A stretch of 64,000 bases of DNA from Hydrogenispora ethanolica (GCF_004340685.1 NZ_SLUN01000020.1:8001-72000); one strand, 5' to 3'. Positions 43,893-53,499 are shown, counted from the first letter of the stretch. Notes: generated by a model not told the origin, from the letters alone. Numbers and translations are program-made.

Positions 43893-45584
43893 TTACTGGG
43901 CGGCCGCCATCGGATGCTTGGGAATGAGGAGTTTCTGTCCGGATTCCAGGCTTTCCGGATTCATCACCTGGTTGCTCCGGGAGAGCGCCTCCACGGTGGT
44001 CTGGTAACGGCGGGCGATCTTCCAGAGCGTATCACCCGGCTGGACTACGTAAAAGAGCATGCTCGGCCGGGTTGCCGGATCCACCGGAGGCACCAACGCG
44101 CAATCCCGCAGCACCATGATGGCCCGCGGAGTCCTGCCGAGAGCCCTGACCCGAAGCGCCCCGGTAAGGCGGAGCGTCCGTTCGCTGGTCATCTCGAGAT
44201 TCAAATTTTCCAGGGACAGGTAAGAGCGGAGCAGGGCGCCGGGTTTCAGCCCCGCAAAGTCTATCATCCCGGCGAGCGGCAGCTCGTTCCCGCTAGCGGA
44301 GCCCCATTCCGCCATCACCAGTCGCGTCTCATCCGCGGTCTCGGCGACGTAGAAAAGTTGCAGATTCAACATGCCCTCCAGCATGACCTTACCTTCGCCG
44401 GCTTCAACCGTCACAGCACCCGGCGAACCCCGCCATCCCAGCAACCGGTCCATTCCCGGCTGGCCGAAGGGCAAGTTCACCATCAGATCCAGGTCGACCT
44501 CGCCGCTGGATTCGCCAAGCGGCTCTTCCATCTCCAGCAAGTATTTTTGGAAATCGAGCACTTCGTTGGCTGGCGAAGTGACCTCCACCACCATCTCCCG
44601 GGTCAGGGTCCGGCTGACTTTGACTTCTACCTCAAGTCGCACATTGGCCCGCAGTTCCCGCTGGGAGGAGCGTTCGAGCTCCGCCCGGACCACTTGGACC
44701 CGGGGGATGACCGTCATCCCTTCCTCGGCCCCCTCGAGATCGAGGGCTGTCTCAAATGCCAAGCCATTGCCGGCGTTGCGCGCCCACTCGTTCGTAAAGA
44801 TCTCGGTCGGCCTCCCGTCATCATCGCTGCCGACATAGATTAGCGAAGTATCCAAAAATCCCTTGACCATAATCTTGCCCCGGTTTACCTCCCAGGCGAG
44901 ACCGGTCGGTCGGACGCTATGCCGGACGATCCTGGCAAGCCCCGGCTTTAGATTCGGCAGTAACAGCGGAGCCTGCACATTGAGGCGCTCCCGCCGCATT
45001 CCGACAATCTCTTCCACCAGTAACTGTTCCTTCCCGGCCTGAAAACGGTCCGCCGGAACGCAGGTCACCCCGGTAAGAATGCCCGCGTTTTTCTGGCTGG
45101 CCACATGAATCCGGATCTCAATCTGGCTGCGCGCGACCACCCGGTCCTCCCCCTCTTTCTCAAAGACGCAACCGGCCGCCACCGTATCGACATCCACCAT
45201 CATCTCCGGCCGCAAACCCGGAAACTGGATCGTCTCCTCAAAAATCGGTTCTTCTTCATCCCGCCAGCCAATGCCGAATTCCCGAGGAGCACGCAGATTG
45301 CCACGCTCCTCGTCAGACAGCTCTTCATCGCCGGCGCCCCGGTACATTTCCTCATCGGTTTTGCCGATGTAAACCAGGTATGGATGGAGCTTTCCCGAGA
45401 CCGTGATCTGATCCTCTCCAACCACAAAGCGCGGCGGTTCGGCTAGGAGATCACCGCCGACCACTCCTTGAATGCGCGGCACATTCTCAGGAAGCGGCAA
45501 AACCGTTTCCAGGCTGATCCGTCGCGACTGGTCGCGAAGATAAAAGGGATAGCTCAACACATCGTATTGACAATTCAGACTCAT
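43893..45584 (-). CDS. SipL-like spore protein, three SPOCS domains plus LysM
   Basis: A 563-residue protein with three DUF3794/SPOCS modules (conserved pieces ENVPRIQGVVGG, KIMVKGFLDTSLIYVG and KVMLEGMLNLQLFYVAE) and a C-terminal LysM near residues 510-556 (VVQPGDTLWKIARRYQTTVE). This is the architecture of SipL, which with SpoIVA anchors the spore coat of Clostridia through its LysM. The ATG at 45584 follows GGAGG. Long acidic linkers are present. It is flanked by repeat elements and a terminator and stands alone. Confidence 0.88.
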   Translation of the reverse strand: MSLNCQYDVLSYPFYLRDQSRRISLETVLPLPENVPRIQGVVGGDLLAEPPRFVVGEDQITVSGKLHPYLVYIGKTDEEMYRGAGDEELSDEERGNLRAPREFGIGWRDEEEPIFEETIQFPGLRPEMMVDVDTVAAGCVFEKEGEDRVVARSQIEIRIHVASQKNAGILTGVTCVPADRFQAGKEQLLVEEIVGMRRERLNVQAPLLLPNLKPGLARIVRHSVRPTGLAWEVNRGKIMVKGFLDTSLIYVGSDDDGRPTEIFTNEWARNAGNGLAFETALDLEGAEEGMTVIPRVQVVRAELERSSQRELRANVRLEVEVKVSRTLTREMVVEVTSPANEVLDFQKYLLEMEEPLGESSGEVDLDLMVNLPFGQPGMDRLLGWRGSPGAVTVEAGEGKVMLEGMLNLQLFYVAETADETRLVMAEWGSASGNELPLAGMIDFAGLKPGALLRSYLSLENLNLEMTSERTLRLTGALRVRALGRTPRAIMVLRDCALVPPVDPATRPSMLFYVVQPGDTLWKIARRYQTTVEALSRSNQVMNPESLESGQKLLIPKHPMAAAQ

Positions 45585-45749
45585 TTTCTTCCTCCTTTCA
45601 TATGGTATTGCAAACCATCGGAAACTCCGTCTTGCCCGGCAAAACTCACCACCTCCCGTGCCTCCGTGTCGGAAGGGATTGTGGATTGATCCCAATCATT
45701 GATATGATTTTCTAACTTATTTATATGCGGTCGCCGGACAAAAAATATC

Positions 45750-45789
45750 CGCCGCCTTTTTTGATGAAATGGTTCAAAAAAGGCGGCGA
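45750..45789 (-). terminator. Minus-strand terminator upstream of the SipL-like gene
   Basis: A stem of about 14 bp, with one A bulge, links CGCCGCCTTTTTTGA and its partner; a TTTTTT run follows on the minus strand. It probably stops reading from the LysM protein gene at 46176-47471. Confidence 0.65.
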
Positions 45790-45843
45790 TACTTTTCCGA
45801 GGGAAAGATGTTATTGCTTTTTTGCACTTCTTTTGAACTTCTA

Positions 45844-45965
45844 GAAGCCATGTGATAAAGTCTCCTTCAAATCCGCAAAAGGATGGTAAAACGCCTTGAT
45901 CACTTGCTTCTCTGAGCTTTTGTGTTCACCCTGGCATTCAGACGGGATTTATCACAATGCTTCTA
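45844..45965. repeat. Dispersed inverted-repeat element, family 2, copy B (reversed)
   Basis: Ends AGAAGCCATGTGATAAA and TTTATCACAATGCTTCT. The interior is in the opposite orientation to copies A and C (TCTGAGCTTTTGTGTTCACC). Noncoding. Confidence 0.88.
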
Positions 45966-46010
45966 GAGCCGCCGATAATGATCCGGCAGCTCAGATCGAA
46001 AAACCACTAC

Positions 46011-46107
46011 AGCATTTTGTCAAAGCGTTAACGGGTTTGGAGTGAAAAGCGCGAACGCCTCACCGCGCTTTTCGCGAACAAAGCCATTTACGCTTTATCA
46101 AAATGCT
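46011..46107. repeat. Dispersed 97-bp inverted-repeat element, family 1, copy 2
   Basis: Starts AGCATTTTGTCAAAGCGT and ends ACGCTTTATCAAAATGCT; matches the copy at 33690-33786 in length and almost all positions, including the central AAAAGCGCG/CGCGCTTTT stem. It lies 46 bases from family 2 copy B. Confidence 0.88.
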
Positions 46108-46175
46108 ATTATCTATGCCTTGGCGAACAGTGGTTGATTTCCGGCCAAAAACTGGAGCAGGGTGAACGCGAGCAC

Positions 46176-47471
46176 TCATGATAGCTTGGCGGAAGGTAAG
46201 ACCGCGAAGGTGGCGGCGATTCGTTCTTCTCCGACCTGACCCAATTGGGCAAAGTTACGGAGCACGACTCCGAAAAGCTGGTATTGCAAGACCAGCTTCA
46301 AAAAACTAGCCCAATCCGTTTCATCGCGGTAAATCAGACAGTGGGGTTCGCGGCGGCGCTGATAATTCACCCGGGTAAAGCCAACATCGGACCACGATTG
46401 ACTGGCCCGGTGATTCATCGCCCTGATCATGCGCGCTTCCCGGTAAGCGATCTTCGTCACGGTAGACTGATCCAGATTCCAATCCCAGGCACAAACTTCT
46501 CCGAGCCATAGCGACCGTCCCGCCAGGCCCAATTGTAAGAGGCTCTTCATGGCCTTCCGAGTTTGGGCTGCGGTTTCATAAAAAAGCTGTGGCGAGTCCT
46601 GATTCAAGACTGGCTCCCAGATGATCCATTTGCTGTTTTTGGCCAGCAGGGGCAGATTCAGCCATAGTAACTGGTCATAAACGGTGCTCCCGCTTGGCAT
46701 CCTCAGTGGCAAAACTGCCAAATCAATGGGTCTGGCATGGATCCGAAGATACTTTACGAATTCCACCCATTGAAAGATTGCATCCATGGGCGCCGACCGG
46801 AGATCGAGACCCCATTTCAGTCCGGCACGTAACTGGAGCGGTGCGCACCAGCGCCGCCATTGTTTGGGCGAAGCCAACAGCAGGCTCCAGCTGTCCGTAT
46901 CCGCTTCCACCAAGTGATAAAGCTGTGGGTCCCAATTCTCCGGAAACGCTAATTCCAAGTCGGTAGCAAAATGGAGATCGGCCCGGATCATCCCGGTGGC
47001 CGCTACGTCCGAAACAGCGTCCCTAGGAACCCCACCCGGTTCCCAGAGGAAAACTGCCTTCTCATTCAGGATTAGCTTCATTCCGGGGTAAATCCGGTGT
47101 TCGGGCCTTCCCTGGCCGGCGATGCTCTCCCAAGCGCTGTTGCGCACCCCGAATTTTTGCGAGATGGTACTCAGATTCTCCCCATTTTTCACAGTATAAA
47201 TGAGGCGGCCGACCCGTTTGGTCGACTCCGTCAGCGCTTTGACGACCTCGCGCCCCACCCGCCCGTCGACCCGCAAATGGAAGGTCTTTTGGAACAACAC
47301 CACCGCCTCTTCGGTCAGCACGCCGAACACTCCATCGCTGTTTCCAAAGTAAAATCCGGTCTGCTTCAGCATTTCTTGGAGTATCCGGACATCATTCCCC
47401 TGGTCGGCTATACGCAAAATTCTTTTTCCCAAGGGGAGTTCCGTCGCCTTCAGCCATTGCCATGCCATCAT
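46176..47471 (-). CDS. Peptidoglycan-binding/LysM protein with unassigned C-terminus
   Basis: A 431-residue protein: a PG_binding_1 module (GNDVRILQEMLKQTGFYFG), a LysM (YTVKNGENLSTISQKFGV) and a C-terminal region of about 260 residues with barrel-like spacing. The N-terminal layout is that of spore cortex or germination hydrolases of the YaaH/SleL kind, whose catalytic part is a GH18 barrel, but the DxxDxDxE motif is not present, so it may be a non-catalytic relative. The ATG at 47471 follows GGGGG by six bases; a longer start at 47555 is possible but weakly supported. Confidence 0.65.
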   Translation of the reverse strand: MMAWQWLKATELPLGKRILRIADQGNDVRILQEMLKQTGFYFGNSDGVFGVLTEEAVVLFQKTFHLRVDGRVGREVVKALTESTKRVGRLIYTVKNGENLSTISQKFGVRNSAWESIAGQGRPEHRIYPGMKLILNEKAVFLWEPGGVPRDAVSDVAATGMIRADLHFATDLELAFPENWDPQLYHLVEADTDSWSLLLASPKQWRRWCAPLQLRAGLKWGLDLRSAPMDAIFQWVEFVKYLRIHARPIDLAVLPLRMPSGSTVYDQLLWLNLPLLAKNSKWIIWEPVLNQDSPQLFYETAAQTRKAMKSLLQLGLAGRSLWLGEVCAWDWNLDQSTVTKIAYREARMIRAMNHRASQSWSDVGFTRVNYQRRREPHCLIYRDETDWASFLKLVLQYQLFGVVLRNFAQLGQVGEERIAATFAVLPSAKLS

Positions 47472-47615
47472 CCCATACCCCCGATGATTACTGTATGAAT
47501 CAAACCGGCTTCTGGTGCACACCGCCAAAAACAGCATTGACAACCACCGTTCCACGGATTAAAATTGATTCAATATTATCCAGAAATGTCTTACAATAAA
47601 CAAGGGGGTTGTCCG

Positions 47616-49226
47616 ATGAGGGTACTCTTTTATGATACCACCCTCCGCGACGGTACGCAGGGTGAAGGCGTTTATTTTTCGGTTCAGGATAAACTGCGAA
47701 TCGTTCGAAAACTCGACCTCCTGGGGATTGATTATATCGAAGGCGGCTGGCCCGGAGCCAACCCCAAGGATTGGGAGTTCTACCAAGAAGCCGCCAAACT
47801 CCGGTTGAACCATGCGAAACTGGCCGCTTTCGGCAGCACTCGCCGGGCCAATCACCGGCCCGAGGACGACAAAACCCTGAATGATCTGCTGGCCACCAAA
47901 ACTCCGGTGGTAACTATCTTCGGCAAGAGTTGGGACCTCCACGCTCAGGAAGTGCTCCGGGTCAGCCTGGCCGAGAATCTTCAGATTATCGAAGATTCGG
48001 TACGGTACCTCCATAGCAACCAGCGGGAAGTCGTTTACGACGCCGAACATTTCTTCGACGGCTATAAGTCCAATCCCGACTATGCCTTGGAGACTTTGCG
48101 GGCCGCCATCCGTGGCGGCGCCAGTACCGTCGTGTTATGCGATACCAATGGCGGCACCATGCCGCTGGAGGTGGTCGAGATTCTCAAAACCGTTCAGACG
48201 CAGGTCCCAGTGCAACTCGGCGTTCACTTTCACAATGATTCCGGCACCGCAGTGGCCAGCTCGATCATGGCCGTACAAACCGGGGCCGTCCACGTCCAAG
48301 GGACGTTCAACGGTTATGGCGAACGTTGCGGCAATGCCAACCTTTCCAGCATCATCCCCACGCTCATCCTGAAACTAGGTTATGATGCCGGGGTCAAAGA
48401 AAACCTCACTCAACTCACCGAAGTCTCGCGCTATATCTCAGAACTGGCTAATCTCCATCACGATGAACGTCAGCCATATGTCGGAGGTTCGGCCTTTGCC
48501 CATAAAGCCGGCACTCACGTGGACGCTATCCTCAAAAACCCGCTCTCCCTGGAGCATATCCGTTCCGAACAAGTTGGCAATAAACGCCGTTTTCTCTTGT
48601 CCGATCAGGCGGGACGGAGTACCATTCTAAGTAAAGTTCGGGAGATCGTTCCGAACACCAAAAAAGATGATCCGCATGTGCTGGCGTTGACCAATCATTT
48701 AAAACAATTGGAAAATTCCGGCTATCAATTTGAAGCGGCCGACGCCTCGTTTGATCTATTGATTAAAAAGGCGTTCGGCTTATTTGAAAAGGCTTTTACG
48801 CTTGAAGGGTTCCGGCTGATCGTCGAAAAACGCGGCGATCAACCCGTTTTAGCGGAAGCGACCATCAAGGTGGGGGTCGGAGATGAACAAGAGATCACCG
48901 CCGCCGAAGGCGACGGCCCGGTCAACGCATTGGACTCGGCCATCCGCAAAGCCTTGCTTCGCTTTTATCCGGAGATCGCCGATGTCGGACTGGTCGACTA
49001 TAAAGTCCGGGTGTTGGATGAAGACCGGGGAACCGCTTCGAAAGTCCGAGTCCTGATCGAAAGTTCCGACGGGACCAATTCCTGGGGAACCGTCGGCGTT
49101 TCCGAGAATATCATCGAAGCCTCTTGGGAAGCTCTGGTGGATAGTATCGAATACGGCATTCTGCTCAAAAAAGCCCAACGTGACAATCATTCCGCCAAGC
49201 CCAAGCGGTCTTCCAATGAAAACTGA
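47616..49226 (+). CDS. cimA: (R)-citramalate synthase CimA
   Basis: Condenses pyruvate and acetyl-CoA to citramalate for the threonine-independent isoleucine route. Catalytic motif DTTLRDGTQG lies at residues 7-16 and GVHFHNDSGTAVA and NGYGERCGNANL carry metal ligands; the C-terminal LeuA-type regulatory domain (GEGDGPVNALDSAIRKALL) is present. From the ATG at 47616 (GGGGG seven bases upstream) it is 536 residues. The length and the DGTQGEG form favour the CimA branch over isopropylmalate synthase. It diverges from the LysM protein gene. Confidence 0.92.
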   Translation: MRVLFYDTTLRDGTQGEGVYFSVQDKLRIVRKLDLLGIDYIEGGWPGANPKDWEFYQEAAKLRLNHAKLAAFGSTRRANHRPEDDKTLNDLLATKTPVVTIFGKSWDLHAQEVLRVSLAENLQIIEDSVRYLHSNQREVVYDAEHFFDGYKSNPDYALETLRAAIRGGASTVVLCDTNGGTMPLEVVEILKTVQTQVPVQLGVHFHNDSGTAVASSIMAVQTGAVHVQGTFNGYGERCGNANLSSIIPTLILKLGYDAGVKENLTQLTEVSRYISELANLHHDERQPYVGGSAFAHKAGTHVDAILKNPLSLEHIRSEQVGNKRRFLLSDQAGRSTILSKVREIVPNTKKDDPHVLALTNHLKQLENSGYQFEAADASFDLLIKKAFGLFEKAFTLEGFRLIVEKRGDQPVLAEATIKVGVGDEQEITAAEGDGPVNALDSAIRKALLRFYPEIADVGLVDYKVRVLDEDRGTASKVRVLIESSDGTNSWGTVGVSENIIEASWEALVDSIEYGILLKKAQRDNHSAKPKRSSNEN

Positions 49227-49246
49227 TACCAGAACTCCAGCTTTCG

Positions 49247-49987
49247 CTAAATAAATCGGACCAAAACCAGTCCGGCCGTTAACCCAACCGCAAAGCCGGT
49301 GCCCACCCAAAAGGCTCCGGCTAATTTTTTGGCCATCGGCAATAATTCCTTGCCAACCAGCAGAAACATGGCTCCTCCGGCGAAACTCAAAGCGACCCCC
49401 GCCATCAAAGGCGATAGGGTTCCCAAAAAAGCCCCGACCGTGCTGCCAAAGGCCATTGGCAATTCCACCAGGACCAACGCCAAGAAGATTTTTGCCGACG
49501 CTACCCGCCCGATCTGAAACGCCGCCGCCATGACCATCCCCTCGGGAATATTATGAATCGCCATCAAAAAAGCCAACCCAAGCCAACCGGAAAGCTCCGG
49601 ATTGGCGATATAGGTCGTGCCCAGGGCCACCCCTTCCGGAAAATTATGAACTCCGATTCCTACTCCCAGCAGGATGCCGACTTTTGTAAAGCGGGAAAAA
49701 TGACGCCGTTCGTACCATGGCAGACGGTTTAATATCTTGTCGAAATACTGGACCAGAATCATCCCAATCGCCGTGCCGGTCAGCATCGGAAAGACTCCAC
49801 CGAAGTGCAAGGCCTCGGGCCAGAGATCAAAAAGAACCACCGCCACCATGATTCCACCTGAAAACCCCAGTAACCAGCTTTGTTTCGCCATACTCGCCTT
49901 CGAGCGGAGCATGATATAGACTCCGCCAAGCAGTGTCCCGCTGACCCCGGCGAATAGCCCAAGAACCGTTGCCTTGATTAATTCCAT
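49247..49987 (-). CDS. ZIP-family metal transporter
   Basis: A 246-residue inner-membrane transporter for divalent metals such as zinc. The metal-binding spans contain HNFPEGVALG and HNIPEGMVMA, the family's hallmark. About eight spans. It ends 20 bases from cimA, converging. The specific metal is not determinable. Confidence 0.92.
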   Translation of the reverse strand: MELIKATVLGLFAGVSGTLLGGVYIMLRSKASMAKQSWLLGFSGGIMVAVVLFDLWPEALHFGGVFPMLTGTAIGMILVQYFDKILNRLPWYERRHFSRFTKVGILLGVGIGVHNFPEGVALGTTYIANPELSGWLGLAFLMAIHNIPEGMVMAAAFQIGRVASAKIFLALVLVELPMAFGSTVGAFLGTLSPLMAGVALSFAGGAMFLLVGKELLPMAKKLAGAFWVGTGFAVGLTAGLVLVRFI

Positions 49988-50151
49988 AGTCTCACCCGCT
50001 TCAGCCTTTCTACTGCCTCGTCCTAGCGTCTAGTAAATTTAGGTTCCAAACCGCCGAGGCATCTTTGCCATTCATCAGCAGATCTTATGCCGGAATTTAA
50101 CTCGGATATGATCTTTCTCTGGGTAAAGACTATTTTGCAGGAGGAGAAGTC

Positions 50152-50595
50152 ATGGATTTTAAAGGAAAACTGATCCCGTTATTATTTGCAGCGGCTTCAG
50201 GAGCTTTGATGGCGATTCAGGGAACTTTTAACAGCGTCTTGGGTAAGGTGATCGGCCTTCTGGAAGGGACATTCAGTGTACACTTGATCGGAACGATTAC
50301 CGCCGGGATTCTGTTATTTTTTCTGGGTAACGGCAGTTTCGCCAAAATGGGTTCAGTCCCCTGGTTTGCCTGGTTGGGGGGACCCATCGGCGTGGCAATC
50401 ATCTTCGGCGTGGCCGTCAGTATCCCCAAGTTGGGCGTGGGGGTAGCCACGACCTCGATTATCGCGGCCCAGTTATTAACGGCATATCTGATTGACCATT
50501 TCGGTCTGTTCGGGATGGAGCACATCCCTTTTACCATGTTAAAGTTAGGAGGAATTATTTTAATTGTAGTTGGCTCCAAATTGCTACTGAACTAA
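50152..50595 (+). CDS. DMT/YdcZ-type (DUF606) small membrane protein
   Basis: A 147-residue protein with four to five spans (LIPLLFAAASGALMAIQGTF, HLIGTITAGILLFFLG, GGPIGVAIIFGVAVSI, LGGIILIVVGSKLL). The pattern AIQGTFNSVLGK is typical of the YdcZ/DUF606 group of the drug/metabolite transporter superfamily. GGAGGAG is found upstream. Substrate unknown. A good terminator follows. Confidence 0.85.
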   Translation: MDFKGKLIPLLFAAASGALMAIQGTFNSVLGKVIGLLEGTFSVHLIGTITAGILLFFLGNGSFAKMGSVPWFAWLGGPIGVAIIFGVAVSIPKLGVGVATTSIIAAQLLTAYLIDHFGLFGMEHIPFTMLKLGGIILIVVGSKLLLN

Positions 50596-50634
50596 GCCGT
50601 AGCTTTATCGTTATAGAAATGGTTCAAACCGCGA

Positions 50635-50665
50635 AAAAAGAACCTACATCGAATAGGTTCTTTTT
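50635..50665. terminator. Bidirectional terminator
   Basis: A 12-bp stem (AAAAAGAACCTA with TAGGTTCTTTTT) with a 7-base loop, serving the membrane protein gene on the plus strand and the CheY-like gene on the minus strand. Confidence 0.88.
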
Positions 50666-50722
50666 CAGTATGAAAACTTGGGATAAGCACTTTACTTCAT
50701 GGGAACTCCATCCATGATTGGA

Positions 50723-51082
50723 TTAGCTCAATTTGCGGAACGCTTCCAGGACGACCTCTTTTTCAAACGGTTTCACTAAAAAATCGACGGCTCCGGCCTG
50801 TATCGCTTCCAATATTAAATACTTCTGTCCCATGGCGGTGCACATCACCACTTTAGCCTTGGGATCGATTTTGCGAATCTCTTTCAATGCTTGAATGCCG
50901 TTCATATCGGGCATTGTGATGTCCATCGTCACAATATCCGGCAAAAGCTCCGGGTAAATTCGTACCGCTTCTCTTCCATTGGAAGCTTCCCCCACAACTT
51001 CATGACCACCTTCCGCGAGGATCCGGCCTAAGAATTTACGGCTGATCAAGGCGTCATCGACCACTAAAACTCGTTTTCCCAT
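50723..51082 (-). CDS. CheY-like single-domain response regulator
   Basis: A 119-residue receiver domain. The acidic pocket VVDDALISR, the phospho-accepting Asp in VTMDITMPDMNG, CTAMGQ (Thr) and VKPF (Lys) are all present. No output domain, so it works through protein interaction, as CheY does in motility; no other chemotaxis genes are here. Similar to the CheY of Bacillota, but another phosphorelay role is possible. Confidence 0.92.
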   Translation of the reverse strand: MGKRVLVVDDALISRKFLGRILAEGGHEVVGEASNGREAVRIYPELLPDIVTMDITMPDMNGIQALKEIRKIDPKAKVVMCTAMGQKYLILEAIQAGAVDFLVKPFEKEVVLEAFRKLS

Positions 51083-51271
51083 CCCATGGCTACCCCTCTC
51101 GCTCTATAAGGTCGCGAATATCTTCATCCTACGAATATATATAATATTCCTTAAAAACGCCGCAATTCTACCCTAAAAATCGTGATCTCAAAACCGGCAA
51201 GGTCGTGAATCTTATATATTCGTTGTGCAGACCAGCAAGCAGATGGTGAAGACTATTCGGCATGAGCGTCC
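51083..51271. other. Intergenic stretch upstream of the CheY-like gene
   Basis: Together with the following repeat this makes about 440 bases without a gene. No confident promoter or RNA was seen. Confidence 0.4.
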
Positions 51272-51402
51272 AGAAGCGTTGTGATAAACCCCGTCCGAAG
51301 GTCAGGGTGAACACAAAAGCTCAGAGAAGCAAGTGATTAAGTCGATTTTTAGTCCACTGAAAGGATGACTTTCGAATCAAAGGACTTTATCACACGGCTT
51401 CT
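51272..51402. repeat. Dispersed inverted-repeat element, family 2, copy C
   Basis: Ends AGAAGCGTTGTGATAAA and TTTATCACACGGCTTCT; the interior GGTGAACACAAAAGCTCAGA and GAAGCAAG match copy A. Noncoding. Confidence 0.88.
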
Positions 51403-51524
51403 AGAATAGCTTGTGCTAACGGCGGAAGTCCGGAGAAGGCAGTTTGTGTTGTTGGCTGAATAGTGGAAACCTCAGCATTCGGCGGTGCAGCGGCGACTCC
51501 GTTGCCGATCAGATAAAAGACTGG

Positions 51525-51863
51525 TTAGCATTGGTTTTTAGTTCGATTTTCATCGATTTTTAAACAGTCGCATTCGAGCACAGAAATGTTTTTCCGTATC
51601 CAACAGTAGATTAGTTTTTCTAGTAACTTAATCATCTGGCAGATAATGTCGCCGATATCGTTCACTCGGTCAATTGCCGCTTCAATATCATGCTTTTTAC
51701 TGAGTCCCAAGGACTGCAAGTCGAGCGCGCAAAGGCTTAATTGCCGGCAGCTGCCGCTCAACGAAGCGATCATCCCGGTAACCCAATCGATCGGAAAATG
51801 AGTGTTTTCAATTGAAGCCGTTTCTTCTGAAGCCGTTTCTTCTGGAGCCGTTTCTTCCTCCAT
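51525..51863 (-). CDS. Hypothetical acidic-N-terminus protein
   Basis: A 112-residue product I do not recognise. The N-terminus is a run of Glu/Thr/Ala repeats (EEETAPEETASEETASIENT), followed by a helical segment with several cysteines and leucines (SLCALDLQSLGLSKK, IICQMIKLLEKLIYCWIRK). The ATG at 51863 lies after GGGGGTGG. Codon use is less GC-rich than the neighbours. It could be genuine or a recent chance frame. Confidence 0.5.
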   Translation of the reverse strand: MEEETAPEETASEETASIENTHFPIDWVTGMIASLSGSCRQLSLCALDLQSLGLSKKHDIEAAIDRVNDIGDIICQMIKLLEKLIYCWIRKNISVLECDCLKIDENRTKNQC

Positions 51864-52275
51864 CGCTTCCACCCCCGAACCATCTTATGCCGCAACCTGC
51901 ATGAATGGTACTATAGTCCCAGTTTCGATGGGTCTCTTTTTTAAGAGGTGGCCGAGCTTCCCCTTCCGGAATTCACAAGCTAACACCATCGCCCAATGGT
52001 CTATTGACCTGGACCGAATCACCCCTGCATCGGTTATTCCGCATGCTGGACGATTTTTTATAAAACAGTTTCTGACAAATAAAAAAAGCGGCTTAATCCG
52101 CTTGACTAACTTGGATATAATCCGCCATCCCTGGCGGTCAAACAGCATCCTTGCTTTTGATATTATCATCGAACGGTCTTTCGGAAAACTTAATAAGACT
52201 AAGGACCTATTTTCATTCGGGATTTGCGAAGTTTTATGGGACTATAGTCCTATTTCGCTCCGATTGAGTCTCATA
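51864..52275. other. Intergenic region with one terminator
   Basis: About 410 bases of lower GC content without a credible gene. It holds the terminator at 52086-52103. An ACTATAGTCCCA and its partner GGACTATAGTCC occur near 51910 and 52242, a short similarity that I cannot interpret. Confidence 0.4.
52086..52103 (-). terminator. Terminator of the glycosyltransferase-maltokinase unit
   Basis: AAGCGG pairs with CCGCTT across a 6-base loop, followed on the minus strand by a run of seven T. It lies about 170 bases after the glycosyltransferase stop. Confidence 0.7.
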
Positions 52276-53436
52276 TCAAACGGGCGAGGCTTCGGTGAGC
52301 ACCTTTTGATAGAGTTCTACGGTACGCCGGGCAATCACATCCCACCCAAAGAATTGCTCGACCCGCTTCCGGCCCGCAGTCCGGAACCGTTCCCGCAACC
52401 CCGGGTCAGCCATCAGCTTTCGAATCGCCGCGGCCAATTCCGCCGGATCATCCGGCGGCACCAGCAGTCCGGTTTCGCCATGAACCACCACTTCTTTAAT
52501 TCCTCCGACCCGCGACGCCACCACCGGCGTCCGGCAGGCCATCGCTTCCAAGTTAATGATGCCGAAAGGCTCGTAAACCGACGGACAGACAAAAGCGGCC
52601 GCATGCGAATAGAGCTGGATGACTTGCGGCTTGGGAACCATCTCATTAAGCCACAAAATCCGGGGATTGCCGGCAATTTTCTCGCGCAATTCCGCTTCGA
52701 GTCCCGGCGTGTCGGGTGCGCTGGCGCATAAAACGAGTTGGAGATCGAGGTCATTCAGGCTGTCCATTGCCGCGACCAGTTGCAGGATTCCTTTCTGGCG
52801 GCTGATCCTGCCGACAAACAACAGATACGGCGGGCGGACCCCCCGTTCGAGCAGGAAATCCCGCTCCAGTGTGGGCTGGTATTGCCGGAGATCGACTCCA
52901 TTATGAATCACGACCACTTTCTCGGGGGAAACCTCGTAAAAGCGCAGAATATCCTCTTTCATCTCCGCCGAGACCGCAATCACCCGGTCGGCCGCCCCTA
53001 CTCCGTTCCGTTCAATCCAGGAACTCAAGGCGTAACCGCTGCCGAGTTGCTCCTCCTTCCACGGGCGAAGAGGTTCCAGGCTATGCATGGTGACAATCAG
53101 GGGAATACCATAGAGCAGTTTGGCCAGAAAGCCCGCGAAAAACGTATACCAGGTATGGCAGTGGACCAGGTCGGCCCCGAGTGGCTGACCGTTAAAAGCG
53201 AGATTGACCGCCAACGCCTGGAGGGTCTTGGCAAAGGGTTGATCCGAATGCGCCAGCCGGTCCCAGCCGGGAAAGCCTACGATTCTCAAGTTGGGATCGG
53301 AAGCATCTTGATCGCCGAAGGCCCGGACCTCTACCTCAATCAGTTCGGCTAAGGCCCGGGACAGATAATCGACATGCACTCCGGCCCCGCCGTAAATATA
53401 AGGTGGATACTCATTGGTGAAAAGCGCCGCTCTCAT
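52276..53436 (-). CDS. GT4 glycosyltransferase, actinobacterial-type GlgA/GlgM
   Basis: A GT-B fold glycosyltransferase of about 386 residues. N-terminal NEYPPYIYGGAGVHVDYL is the mark of the GlgA/GlgM type; VGRISRQKG and the C-terminal PSVYEPFGIINLEAMACRTPVV carry the donor-binding Glu. Family members use ADP-glucose to extend alpha-glucan or to form maltose-1-phosphate. The maltokinase gene just upstream favours a maltose-1-phosphate/alpha-glucan role. The ATG at 53436 is preferred, but its ribosome site is weak and 53460 is possible. Confidence 0.85.
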   Translation of the reverse strand: MRAALFTNEYPPYIYGGAGVHVDYLSRALAELIEVEVRAFGDQDASDPNLRIVGFPGWDRLAHSDQPFAKTLQALAVNLAFNGQPLGADLVHCHTWYTFFAGFLAKLLYGIPLIVTMHSLEPLRPWKEEQLGSGYALSSWIERNGVGAADRVIAVSAEMKEDILRFYEVSPEKVVVIHNGVDLRQYQPTLERDFLLERGVRPPYLLFVGRISRQKGILQLVAAMDSLNDLDLQLVLCASAPDTPGLEAELREKIAGNPRILWLNEMVPKPQVIQLYSHAAAFVCPSVYEPFGIINLEAMACRTPVVASRVGGIKEVVVHGETGLLVPPDDPAELAAAIRKLMADPGLRERFRTAGRKRVEQFFGWDVIARRTVELYQKVLTEASPV

Positions 53437-53499
53437 TTCGGAAGACCCTTCTTTCTCCATCCGGCACAGCCGGTAAAGAATGAAATTACCTTAGAATCA

